In this document: positions 5,144-13,028 of the stretch, piece after piece
Layout of the letters: the number at the start of each line of letters is the position of its first letter
Numbering within the stretch: position 1 is the stretch's first letter
Virus record (IMG/VR): IMGVR_UViG_3300035698_002920
Span: 1-22,539 of that record
Source: a virus
DNA: 22,539 bases
Direction: 5' to 3' (one strand)
Notes under the pieces: model-generated
The model's input: the letters and a program-made list of their open reading frames with translations, nothing else
Databases searched by the model: none
What the model was told of the DNA's origin: nothing
Translations under genes and position numbers: made by a program

Positions 5144-6666
5144 CCTTCGACGCATCTGACTATGGGGCAATACCTGAGTACGTGCCCGAACCTACCCCCA
5201 GGCTGTTCCATGCCAGCAAAAGGTTTGTGCGTGGACTCAAGGGCCCTGTAGGCAGTAGCAAGTCCAGCGCATGCTGTGAGGATCTCCTGATGAAGGCGTT
5301 CAATCAGAAGCCTTGGAAGGATGGTGTTCGCCGTACTCGGTTCGCAATTATTAGAAAAACCTATAACGAACTCTTAAACACAACGATAAAGACCTGGCAG
5401 GAGTGGTGTCCGGAAGCAGCAATGCACATCACAATGTCTCCCCCGCCTCACGGCCGCATGGTCAAGAAGCTCGCTGACGGAACTACGGTCGACATGGAGG
5501 TTATCTTCCTGGCCCTCGATGAGGAGAAGGACGTCGACAAGCTCAGATCGCTCGAGCTGACAATGGCATGGTTCAATGAGGCAAAGGAGATACTGAAGGC
5601 CCACGTTGACATGGCTACCTCCCGTGTCCGTAGATACCCTTCCCCCAAACTCGGAGGCCCGTCATTCACTGGCATTATCATGGACACCAACCCGCCGCAT
5701 GATAAGAGCTGGTGGTACAAGCTGTCCGAGCTGGAGTGTCCCAAGAACTATGAATTCTTCGACCAACCTCCAGCCGTGATCGAGGTCCCGCGCAAGAACG
5801 ACGATGATCCTCTTCAGTTTATCCCTAACCAGGGCCAGGGCATCTACCCACCGGCAGAGAACATCAGGAATCTGAACGGTGGCTTCCTGTACTACATGGA
5901 GCAGATAGGCGGCAAGGACCGGGACTGGATCAGGGTCAACCTGGAGGGACTGTACGGACAGACTCTCGAGGGCAAGCCGATCTATCACGAATACAACGAT
6001 GATATCCACTGTGCGAAATTCGATCTTAAGGTAATGCGCGGTCTTCCGATCATCGTAGGCATGGATCTTGGTCTTACTCCGTCGGTGGTGTTCCTGCAGA
6101 TGTCTCCCATGGGGCAGCTTCGAATTGTTGACGAGCTCTGGTCAGATGATCTTGGGATACGATCGTTTGCCCGTGATCACCTCGTTCCGCACGTCAGGAA
6201 CAACTACGAGGGTATGGAGCTGACCTATGTAATCGATCCAGCCGGTAAGCAGCGGGACCAGAACACCGAGATAACCACGCTCGAGGTTCTGGCCGAGTGC
6301 GGCTTGCGGGCTGAACTGGCATCTACCAATTCATTCGAAGCCAGGCGCGAAGCTGTAGCGTACTTCATGTTACAGGCCAGGGACGGTATGGCCGGCTTCA
6401 TGATCTCGAAGAAGTGTGACCGGATCCGCACAGCATGCAAGGGCGGCTACTGTTTCAAGATGCGGCGAGGATCCGAGGGAGTCACGTATGCAGACAGACC
6501 CGATAAGCACAATCCCTACACGCATATATCTGATGCTCTGCAGTACGGAGCGCTCGCGTTCCGCAGTGGATATGTCCAGAGCAGGGGCCCCCAAGGGGCT
6601 CCAGTTGGAGATGGTCAGGTACATGCCCTGCCGGTCGAACAAGTCAACGCTGACGGATGGACGTGA
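5140..6666 (+). CDS. terL: Large terminase subunit (DNA packaging ATPase/nuclease)
   Basis: The gene encodes 508 residues, a normal length for a TerL. The ATPase domain has a Walker A at residues 35-42 (GPVGSSKS), a Walker B with its catalytic Glu at 142-147 (MAWFNE, E147), and the DTNPP motif at 182-186. The RNase H-like nuclease domain starts about residue 300. Asp309 in GMDLGLTPS, Asp366 in VIDPAG and Asp465 in HISDALQYG make a plausible metal-binding triad. TerL docks on the portal, pumps DNA into the procapsid and cuts the concatemer. It starts in an ATGA overlap and is followed by a short terminator, so it ends a transcription unit. No separate TerS is identified nearby. Confidence 0.95.
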   Translation: MTFDASDYGAIPEYVPEPTPRLFHASKRFVRGLKGPVGSSKSSACCEDLLMKAFNQKPWKDGVRRTRFAIIRKTYNELLNTTIKTWQEWCPEAAMHITMSPPPHGRMVKKLADGTTVDMEVIFLALDEEKDVDKLRSLELTMAWFNEAKEILKAHVDMATSRVRRYPSPKLGGPSFTGIIMDTNPPHDKSWWYKLSELECPKNYEFFDQPPAVIEVPRKNDDDPLQFIPNQGQGIYPPAENIRNLNGGFLYYMEQIGGKDRDWIRVNLEGLYGQTLEGKPIYHEYNDDIHCAKFDLKVMRGLPIIVGMDLGLTPSVVFLQMSPMGQLRIVDELWSDDLGIRSFARDHLVPHVRNNYEGMELTYVIDPAGKQRDQNTEITTLEVLAECGLRAELASTNSFEARREAVAYFMLQARDGMAGFMISKKCDRIRTACKGGYCFKMRRGSEGVTYADRPDKHNPYTHISDALQYGALAFRSGYVQSRGPQGAPVGDGQVHALPVEQVNADGWT

Positions 6667-6669
6667 TCT

Positions 6670-6690
6670 GGGTCATTCTGACCCCTTTTA
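6670..6690 (+). terminator. Short intrinsic terminator after terL
   Basis: Stem GGGTCA (6670-6675) pairs with TGACCC (6679-6684) across a three-base loop, followed by CTTTTATT. The stem is only six base pairs, so termination may be partial. It lies four bases after the terL stop. Confidence 0.55.
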
Positions 6691-6699
6691 TTCGCAGAC

Positions 6700-6729
6700 T
6701 TGACAATCCATTCTCAACTGTGATATACT
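6700..6729 (+). promoter_or_regulatory. Sigma-70-type promoter for the head operon or a small RNA
   Basis: A perfect -35 TTGACA (6700-6705) is followed after 18 bases by TATACT (6724-6729), which is preceded by TGA and so also fits an extended -10 (TGn). The likely start of transcription is near 6736. This is the best promoter-like match I found in the window, and it stands immediately downstream of the terL terminator in the only large non-coding gap. Confidence 0.75.
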
Positions 6730-6735
6730 ATCCGC

Positions 6736-6890
6736 TGTTGAATGGGATAAGGTACAAGATGTGGTGTACGATGTAGCACGCATAAACATATTTTAGGCAA
6801 AGCCAGTAGCGGAGTAAGCTCCCGCCGCTGGCGAACGATTTTCGGAGCACGGCCATCCAGGGCTGGATACTTGGGTGGCCGTGCTCTTTT
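6736..6890 (+). ncRNA. Candidate structured leader or small RNA ahead of portal
   Basis: The stretch 6667-6908 has no convincing ORF. From the predicted start it holds three stems: GTACA/TGTAC (6752-6756 with 6765-6769); an 11-position stem at 6802-6812 with 6822-6832 with one wobble and one mismatch and a nine-base loop; and a strong terminal hairpin (6845-6886) followed by TTTT. The unit promoter-structured RNA-terminator is what a phage small RNA of about 155 nt looks like. It could equally be a 5' leader that controls portal expression by attenuation. There is no tRNA cloverleaf and no riboswitch class that I recognise. Confidence 0.45.
6845..6890 (+). terminator. Strong hairpin with short T-tail before portal
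   Basis: Fourteen pairs, GAGCACGGCCATCC (6845-6858) with 6873-6886 with one G-T wobble, extendable by one A-T and one G-T pair to a loop of about ten bases, then four T. The stem is much stronger than most terminators, but the U-tract is short, so some read-through into the portal gene is expected. It ends 18 bases before the portal start. Confidence 0.55.
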
Positions 6891-6908
6891 GCCGTTTAGG
6901 GACCATAT

Positions 6909-8954
6909 ATGGCTGACCAAGTTCTTAAATTCGCAGACGCCAACGCTGGCAGTCTCATCCATACAGCCAACAATTCCCAGATCCAAGAGCGCGAGCAGGC
7001 CATAAAGGATGCCGAGCTCCTACAGACCGAGATTGCCGTTTCCTCCCTCAGCAGCCACGTCACCGCAGTCTGGGAAGATAACAAGCTCTTCCGGGAGACC
7101 AGCGGGGTCGACGCCAAGATGATCGAGTCCCTGAACCAGCGCAATAGCGAATACGGTCCAGCAAAAATGTCCGAGATCCTACGACAGGGCGGCACCAAGG
7201 TCTTCATGGGGATAACTGGTCTCAAGATTCGAGCGGCTGAGGCATGGCTCTCGGACGTACTCTCTTCGGCCCGGCAGCGGTCCTGGCAACTCAAGCCCAC
7301 ACCGATAGCTGATCTGTCTCCGGAGGCCAGCGAGGGCGTCATCCAGAGCGCCATGCAGGAATGGGCAGCATCTCTACAGGATCCAGAGAACGCCATGGGA
7401 CCCCAGCAGGTTAAGGAAACAGCCGGGAAGATGCGGGACAAGGCGCTCTCTGATCTCCAGGACGAGGCTACCGAACGCTCCGATCGCATGGAGATCAAGA
7501 TCGCTGACCAACTGGCCGAGGGTGGCTGGAAAGACTCTTTCGATGATTTCATCACTGATGTAACGACACTGAAGGCCGGAATTTTGAAAGGACCTATACT
7601 TCAGCGTAAAACAAGACTCGTCTGGAAGAAGGCTGCTTTTGGTGGCAGGACCGTCCCTGTGACGAAAGTAGAGACCATTATGGTCTTCAAGCGGGTCAGT
7701 CCTCTGGACATATATCCTTCGAACGGAGCGGTCCATATCAACGACGGCTCTCTGATCGAGCGCGTCAAGTTCTCCAGGAAGAGTCTCCGGGATATGCGCG
7801 GTCTCAAGGGTTATAGCCAGAAGTCCATTGATCTCGCGCTCCAGCGATACGGAAAAGGTGGGCTGCAGACTCACACTCAGATCGACGGCGAACGTGCCAG
7901 GCTGGAAGACCGAAGCAATAACCTCAACCAGCAGAAGGACTACATCGAGGGTAAGGAATTCTGGGGGAGCGTACAGGGCCAGATGCTTCTGGACCATGGA
8001 ATCTACGTTACCAACAAGAACAAGAAGATCGAGCCACAGGACGAATACGAGATCAACGCCATTCAGGTAGGCAGCTATCTGATCTATGTTGCGTTCAATC
8101 CTGATCCGCTCGGACGTCGACCGTATTCCAAGACCGGCTGGGCAAAGGTGCCCGGGTCATTCTGGTACATGGGGATCCCGGAGCTCATGAAGGATCTTCA
8201 GAGCATCTGTAACGGTGCAATCCGCTCTATGGTCAACAACCTGGCAATCGCGTCCGGGCCACAGGTCGTTATCAACGATATCAAGGCTGTGCCCCCGGGA
8301 GCCAATGTTACGTCGATGTACCCGTGGAAGATCTGGCAGTTTGTCCGGAAGATGCAGAGCCAGGGCAAGCCGATCGACTTCTGGCAACCCCAATCCAATG
8401 CAAAAGAGCTTTTGGCCGTATATGACTTCTTCTCCAAGCTCGCTGACGACTATACCGGAATCCCCGCTTACACGTATGGGAATCAGAATGTGGCCGGCGC
8501 CGGAAGGACCGCGAGCGGATTGTCCATGCTGATGAACAGCGCATCCAGAGGATTGAAGAAGGTGATTGCCCGGATTGACAAGGACGTTGTGGCCGACTGC
8601 GTGACCCGGATCTATGACTGGAACATGCAGTACGACAAGGACGAATCTATCAAGGGTGACGTCGAGATCCAGGCTGACGGGGCACTGGCCGTTCTCATAC
8701 GGGAGCAGCTGGCCGCGCAGCGCATGGAATTCCTGCAGGCAATATCGAATAACGATCTGGCAAAACGGATTATCGGAATCGAGAGATTTGCGAATCTGCT
8801 CCGCGAGATCGTCGTAGTGCTCCAGATGGAGGAGAAAGACATTATCCCCGCAAAGGATGAGATTAAGGTCCTCGCAGCGGAGATGCAGAAAGAAGCCCAG
8901 GCGGCTCAACAAATGGCAATGGCCGAACAACAGCAGAAACAGAAGGCGGCTTAA
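6909..8954 (+). CDS. Portal protein (P22-type podovirus portal)
   Basis: The gene encodes 681 residues, with TAGGGA six bases before the ATG. The ring of portal subunits is the DNA entry point at one capsid vertex, binds TerL during packaging, and later holds the tail. Evidence is its place between terL and scaffold, its length, and the motif around residues 516-545, TGIPAYTYGN followed by GRTASGLSMLMNSA, which is a hallmark of podovirus portals. A long helical crown region follows, and the last 30 residues are Gln/Ala-rich and probably disordered. No truncation is seen. Confidence 0.88.
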   Translation: MADQVLKFADANAGSLIHTANNSQIQEREQAIKDAELLQTEIAVSSLSSHVTAVWEDNKLFRETSGVDAKMIESLNQRNSEYGPAKMSEILRQGGTKVFMGITGLKIRAAEAWLSDVLSSARQRSWQLKPTPIADLSPEASEGVIQSAMQEWAASLQDPENAMGPQQVKETAGKMRDKALSDLQDEATERSDRMEIKIADQLAEGGWKDSFDDFITDVTTLKAGILKGPILQRKTRLVWKKAAFGGRTVPVTKVETIMVFKRVSPLDIYPSNGAVHINDGSLIERVKFSRKSLRDMRGLKGYSQKSIDLALQRYGKGGLQTHTQIDGERARLEDRSNNLNQQKDYIEGKEFWGSVQGQMLLDHGIYVTNKNKKIEPQDEYEINAIQVGSYLIYVAFNPDPLGRRPYSKTGWAKVPGSFWYMGIPELMKDLQSICNGAIRSMVNNLAIASGPQVVINDIKAVPPGANVTSMYPWKIWQFVRKMQSQGKPIDFWQPQSNAKELLAVYDFFSKLADDYTGIPAYTYGNQNVAGAGRTASGLSMLMNSASRGLKKVIARIDKDVVADCVTRIYDWNMQYDKDESIKGDVEIQADGALAVLIREQLAAQRMEFLQAISNNDLAKRIIGIERFANLLREIVVVLQMEEKDIIPAKDEIKVLAAEMQKEAQAAQQMAMAEQQQKQKAA

Positions 8955-8975
8955 CCGCCCAAAAAGGAGACTGAC

Positions 8976-9917
8976 ATGAGGAAAATAGGTTTCGCAGTAG
9001 CAGTTCTTATGATCGCGACAATCGTAGCCCACGCGGCACCGTATGAGGATCTTGACCTCAACGTATGGCGCATCATCGGCACACAGGTCACGGCCAATGC
9101 GGCCGAGATCAACATTCTGGACGGCATGACGGCCACCACAGCAGAGCTCAATACGCTTGCCAAGTCCGGAGTTGAGGACGGCTTCCCGATGTCCTGGGAT
9201 ATCGAGAATGGAGTTTCGTTCTACGACACGTTCATCAACTGGTCAGTCGATACGGTTACAACCAACCCTACTGCGTGGACATATTCGGGTGACGTTCCCG
9301 GGTTTTCGTACCTGATGCCAGGAACTACAGGCGGCATAGCCAGGATCGCAACATCTACGGGTGACAACGACGAAGTTTACATCCAGCTCGGGTCAGAATA
9401 CGACGAAGAGGCATTTGTGATCGTAACGAACTCTTCGAATAAGATGTGGTGGAAGGCCAGAGTACGCGCTGACAACACGAACTATGCCACGGCCTACTAC
9501 GCTGGACTGGCTGAAGGCGGCTCGGCTGTCACGAACTTCCTGATCGACGATACGGGTGATCCGGCCGGCGTCGACCTGGCAGGTTTCCGCGTCTCCAGTA
9601 ACACCAACAGATATTGGGACGTAATCTTCCGTCAGCAGGGATCGAACCTCATACAGAATACCAGCATTGTGAATAACAACGAGGACTGGCACGAATTCAT
9701 GATCTACTTCGATGGAGTAACCAGCGTGTACTTCTACGCAGATGACGTAGCTGTCCACACAGCGGCCGTCGGAGCAGTGGCAACTGCCTTCCCGGTTGCC
9801 AAAGGACTCATGCCTATCTACGGCGTGAAAAACGGCGAAACCAATTGGCACAGTACATGGGGAGCTGAAGGTGCCGGTCTCGAAGTTCAATGGCATAAGA
9901 TGGGACAGGAACTCTAG
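8976..9917 (+). CDS. Fibre-like virion protein with Sec signal peptide
   Basis: The gene encodes 313 residues, with AAGGAG eight bases upstream. The N-terminus is a classic signal peptide (basic MRK, hydrophobic core, predicted cut AHA|AP near residue 20). Next comes ANAAEINILDGMTATTAELN, the AAEIN.LDG.TATTAELN repeat well known from phage tail fibres. From about residue 70 to the end the sequence is beta-rich with many Trp, Asn and Asp, resembling a jelly-roll/concanavalin-like carbohydrate-binding fold (inference). A fibre between portal and scaffold is an unusual place, and export would be unusual for a virion protein. It may instead be an exported accessory protein. Confidence 0.7.
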   Translation: MRKIGFAVAVLMIATIVAHAAPYEDLDLNVWRIIGTQVTANAAEINILDGMTATTAELNTLAKSGVEDGFPMSWDIENGVSFYDTFINWSVDTVTTNPTAWTYSGDVPGFSYLMPGTTGGIARIATSTGDNDEVYIQLGSEYDEEAFVIVTNSSNKMWWKARVRADNTNYATAYYAGLAEGGSAVTNFLIDDTGDPAGVDLAGFRVSSNTNRYWDVIFRQQGSNLIQNTSIVNNNEDWHEFMIYFDGVTSVYFYADDVAVHTAAVGAVATAFPVAKGLMPIYGVKNGETNWHSTWGAEGAGLEVQWHKMGQEL

Positions 9918-9922
9918 GCGAT

Positions 9923-10189
9923 ATGATCGACTTGAAGGAAAACGAGGAAGCGCTCTCAGCAGTCTGCCGGCTGCTGGGAGACTCCGATTTCGGGATATTC
10001 TTGCTTCATCTCAAGAAGTCTCGGGAATCAATTCGTGACGATAACGAGAAAGCAAACGGCAATGAAGTGTATCGGGGTAGCGGCAGATCATTAGAACTGT
10101 CTGAGTTGTTGGAAGAAGTACGCCAAGCCAAGAAGACGAAAACCGCGCTAGAGCAGGCGGCGAACGACATTCGGGCTGGGCAATTATAA
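9923..10189 (+). CDS. Small coiled-coil protein before scaffold
   Basis: The gene encodes 88 residues. A weak SD (AGGCGAT) lies just before the ATG, six bases after the previous stop. It is largely helical and charged, with a likely coiled coil in LELSELLEEVRQAKKTKTAL. It stands immediately upstream of the scaffold and may be a head-assembly helper, but no family is recognised. Confidence 0.6.
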   Translation: MIDLKENEEALSAVCRLLGDSDFGIFLLHLKKSRESIRDDNEKANGNEVYRGSGRSLELSELLEEVRQAKKTKTALEQAANDIRAGQL

Positions 10190-10200
10190 TAACGGGCTAT

Positions 10201-10251
10201 GCTGGCATACCCGGAAGGGCGCCAGCGAAAAACGCATACCCGGAAGGGCGC
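10201..10251 (+). repeat. Tandem 18-bp repeats forming GGAA-loop hairpins before the scaffold gene
   Basis: The 18-mer GCATACCCGGAAGGGCGC occurs exactly at 10205-10222 and 10234-10251 (period 29). Each copy can fold as CCC-GGAA-GGG, and the first is reinforced by GCTGGC/GCCAGC at 10201-10206 and 10221-10226. The scaffold SD (AGAGGAAAG) also contains GGA. Repeated GGA loops next to an SD are a pattern typical of CsrA/RsmA-type or phage coat-type translational operators. Confidence 0.7.
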
Positions 10252-10267
10252 GTGAGAGGAAAGTGAA

Positions 10268-11434
10268 ATGACGATTGCAGAAATAGATAACGCGATACCA
10301 GAAAGTGTGAGATTGGCAGCAGAGAATGCCAAGGAGCTTGAGGACCAGATGGATCGTGAAGCAGCGGGAGCCCCGCCGCCGGATCCTATGGAAACGCCTG
10401 ATATCAAAGAGGGGCAAGGATTGACGCTTCCCCCAGCAGACGCGCCTCCGACGCCGGCACCTGTTCATGCCAGGCCAGCAAAGAGTTTAGCGCAAATGGC
10501 AGGAGTCAAGACTGCAGCTTCTCAGCTTCCCCCCCCAGTGGTACCGGCAGCTCCGGCACCAGTAGCCGCGGCACCTACACCAGGCGCAACAGCAGCGACA
10601 GATATGGCGACTCTGCAGGCTGAGAATCGGAAACTCCAGCAGCAGTACGCTACGCTTCAGGGCAAACTCTACTCCGAAGTGCCAGCACAGGCCGAGACGA
10701 TCAGGGATCTGAAGGCTACCCTCGCACAGAACAATGCGGAGATGGCCGAACTCAGAGAGATGGTCAAGGGCTCCCAGTCGCCTGACTGGAAGAAGAACCT
10801 CAATGAGGATGAGCTGGCAGAGTATGAGACCCCTGAAGATGCGCTGGGCACCTCCGGCAAGGTGGCCGTGGCAGTTGCCGACTCCAGGCGCAAGAAGGAA
10901 CTCGACGAGATCAGGGCCAACCAGAATGAGTTTAACGAAAAGCTCGATAAGTCGATGGCAGCGCAGGAAGCAAATGCCGCGAGCGCATCCGAACAGACGT
11001 TCTGGCACAAGGTCGACGGACTCTGCTCTAACGCCTCAGTCATTAACGAGACTGACGAATTCAAGCTGTTTGTTAAGACGCCTGATCCGATTACGGGTCT
11101 CACCTATCTGCAGCGAGCTAAGGCTGCAATGGATGACAACAACTTCGAGGGCGTAGCAAAGGTTTTCCGTGAGTACAAGACGCTCACCGGGATGACAGAA
11201 GACATAGACGGACAGGTGGAAATCCAGATTAAGCCGGAATCGACGGCGGCGACGGTCCAGCCAAAGGGTGAAGACGAAGCACCCATTGTTTACCGCTCCC
11301 AGATCAATCAGTTCCAGAAGGACTGCATGACTGGTGAGTACGGACCGGATCCAGAAGCGAATTCGGATGCGATGGCGATACAAGACGTAATAGAAAGTGC
11401 CGCAATGGCGAATCGAATCGTAGAGGACGGCTAA
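10268..11434 (+). CDS. Scaffolding (capsid assembly) protein
   Basis: The gene encodes 388 residues, with GAGAGGAAAG upstream, directly before the major capsid gene, the normal place for a scaffold. It has a helical N-terminus, a Pro/Ala-rich flexible region (about 34-108) and then a coiled coil from about residue 112 (LQAENRKLQQQYATLQGKLY). More charged helices follow, rich in Lys and Glu, with a second helical patch near residue 220. The composition and order fit scaffolding proteins that guide shell assembly and leave before maturation. There is no protease domain. I assign it from composition and position rather than from a catalytic motif. Confidence 0.8.
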   Translation: MTIAEIDNAIPESVRLAAENAKELEDQMDREAAGAPPPDPMETPDIKEGQGLTLPPADAPPTPAPVHARPAKSLAQMAGVKTAASQLPPPVVPAAPAPVAAAPTPGATAATDMATLQAENRKLQQQYATLQGKLYSEVPAQAETIRDLKATLAQNNAEMAELREMVKGSQSPDWKKNLNEDELAEYETPEDALGTSGKVAVAVADSRRKKELDEIRANQNEFNEKLDKSMAAQEANAASASEQTFWHKVDGLCSNASVINETDEFKLFVKTPDPITGLTYLQRAKAAMDDNNFEGVAKVFREYKTLTGMTEDIDGQVEIQIKPESTAATVQPKGEDEAPIVYRSQINQFQKDCMTGEYGPDPEANSDAMAIQDVIESAAMANRIVEDG

Positions 11435-11492
11435 CGCCCTCTGCCTTCGGTACGCTCGATCGGCGTAAACAAGAAAGAAGGAGGTACTATAA

Positions 11493-12431
11493 ATGGCCTA
11501 CCCAACCGCAGCAGGTATACGGAACATTCAGGCCAGCACAATGCGCTACGTGCCGGAGATATGGTCAGGCAAGTTGCTGATCAAATTCTACGCGCGGACA
11601 GTGTGTGGTGCTATCTGCAACACCGACTACGAAGGTGAGATTGCGGATCAAGGTGATACGGTGTATATCCGTACAACACCGACGATCAATATCCGTGATC
11701 ATCAGAAGGGCCAGGCTCTCCAGTACGATCAGCCGACCGCAGCTCCGGTCACTCTACTGATCGACAAGGGGAAATCCTGGGCTTTTGCCACCAACAGGGT
11801 CGATGAGAAGCAGACGGATATCAAGAAGTACACAGAGAAGTGGACGGAAGCCGCTTCCAAGGATCTGAAGGTCGCAATCGACCAGGACGTACTGGGGGAT
11901 GTCTATTCCTCGGCAGATTCTTCAAACTACGGTGCTTCGGCTGGCGCGATTTCCGGCAACATCAACCTCGGTGTTGACGGTGGTACGTCGGTTCAGTTGT
12001 CCAAGTCCAATGTTCTCGACAAGATCGTTGAGTGCGGACAGGTCCTTGACGAGCAGAATGTACCCGACGAGGGTCGCTGGCTTGTCGTTCCGGCATGGAT
12101 GTGTTCCATCATCAAACTGTCGGATCTCAAAAACACCCAGATCACGGGTGACTCGGTATCTCCTCTGAGGAATGGCCGAATCGGTGAGATCGATACATTC
12201 ACCGTCTACAAGTCGAACAACCTGGGAACCAGCACAGACGGCGCAAGCGCTACTGCAACCCATGTCATCTTCGGCACCAAGCATGCGATCACGTTCGCAT
12301 CACAGCTCACAGAAAACGAGAGCATAGCTAACCCGTTCGCATTCGGGCGCTACTTCCGTGGCCTGCAGGTCTACGGATTCAAGGTTGTGAAGCCCGAAGC
12401 CCTCGGCTGGTTGTACTGCAAAAAGGCATAA
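11493..12431 (+). CDS. Major capsid protein (HK97-fold, P22-coat-like)
   Basis: The gene encodes 312 residues, with an ideal SD (AAGGAGGT) 8 bases before the ATG. It follows the scaffold and has the expected pattern of phage coat proteins: RYVPEIWSGKLLIKFYARTV near the start, then GDTVYIRTTPTINIRD (the P-domain-like strand), the long helix around KYTEKWTEAASKDLKVAIDQD, and the A-domain toward the C-terminus (ATHVIFGTKHAITFASQL; FGRYFRGLQVYGFKVVKP). The N-terminus lacks a long delta domain, so no propeptide is apparent. It forms the procapsid shell and probably needs the scaffold before it. Confidence 0.88.
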   Translation: MAYPTAAGIRNIQASTMRYVPEIWSGKLLIKFYARTVCGAICNTDYEGEIADQGDTVYIRTTPTINIRDHQKGQALQYDQPTAAPVTLLIDKGKSWAFATNRVDEKQTDIKKYTEKWTEAASKDLKVAIDQDVLGDVYSSADSSNYGASAGAISGNINLGVDGGTSVQLSKSNVLDKIVECGQVLDEQNVPDEGRWLVVPAWMCSIIKLSDLKNTQITGDSVSPLRNGRIGEIDTFTVYKSNNLGTSTDGASATATHVIFGTKHAITFASQLTENESIANPFAFGRYFRGLQVYGFKVVKPEALGWLYCKKA

Positions 12432-12447
12432 TTGACTCGGGTGTCTT

Positions 12448-12480
12448 GAGGGAAGTAGGCAACTAAACGCCTCTTCCCTC
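12448..12480 (+). terminator. Hairpin after the major capsid gene
   Basis: GAGGGAAG and AGGC (12448-12455, 12457-12460) pair with GCCT and CTTCCCTC (12469-12480), leaving one bulged T and an eight-base loop. The following sequence is GGCCCGGTCTTTG, with only a short T-run, so it may be an imperfect terminator or a processing/stability stem that raises capsid message relative to downstream genes. Confidence 0.5.
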
Positions 12481-12524
12481 GGCCCGGTCTTTGATTTAGA
12501 AACAACAAGATTGGAGGTAGCACA

Positions 12525-12965
12525 ATGGCTACAGTTATCACAGACCAGTATCAGACCATGGAAAAGAACGGTGCACCGGCTCTCGGTCGGATTCCTCGTC
12601 TTATTCAGGCAGACATCACGCTTGGCGGCGTTTGCGATGGGGCCGGCGAGGCAGTACAGGTATTCAAGTTCGTGGGCAGGGCCTTGGTCCTGAACGCTGG
12701 ACTCGAGGTGGAAACGCCGACGACCAACTCCATTACCGCATCTCTCGGGATCGGTGGTGGTGGCGGCAGCGCAACTGCGTTCCTCGGTGAGAGTGACGTG
12801 AGTGCCGCAGCCGGAACGGCCTATAGCGGTGGTCAGGGCGTGGCAAACGTTATGATCGCGGCAGCCGACTACATGGACATCGAGGTCAGCGCTGACGCTG
12901 GCGCTGCTGGGAAAGTCCGTGTGTGGGCGGTTGTAATGGACGTCGAAGATACCGACGGCAGCTAA
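12525..12965 (+). CDS. Probable capsid accessory/decoration protein
   Basis: The gene encodes 146 residues with strong SD (GGAGGT). It follows the major capsid gene, where decoration or head-completion proteins are usual. The protein is Gly/Ala/Val-rich and probably all-beta, with a glycine loop GIGGGGGSATAFLG and little charge. No family is recognised; the assignment rests on gene order and composition. Confidence 0.6.
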   Translation: MATVITDQYQTMEKNGAPALGRIPRLIQADITLGGVCDGAGEAVQVFKFVGRALVLNAGLEVETPTTNSITASLGIGGGGGSATAFLGESDVSAAAGTAYSGGQGVANVMIAAADYMDIEVSADAGAAGKVRVWAVVMDVEDTDGS

Positions 12966-13028
12966 TCATTCAGGGTGGACCCGGGGGGGACCTTCTCTCC
13001 CTCCTGGGTTCAGGGGAAGGGCCATGAA

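Noticed and set aside
6841-6890. Possible tRNA or tmRNA in the terL-portal gap
   Set aside because: The strong hairpin does not fit a cloverleaf, there is no T-loop sequence and no CCA end.
10201-10251. CRISPR-like repeats
   Set aside because: Only two copies with an 11-base spacer and coupled hairpins; this is a leader element, not an array.
12432-12465. Promoter starting with TTGACT after the coat gene
   Set aside because: No -10 element at the right distance; the sequence is part of a hairpin.
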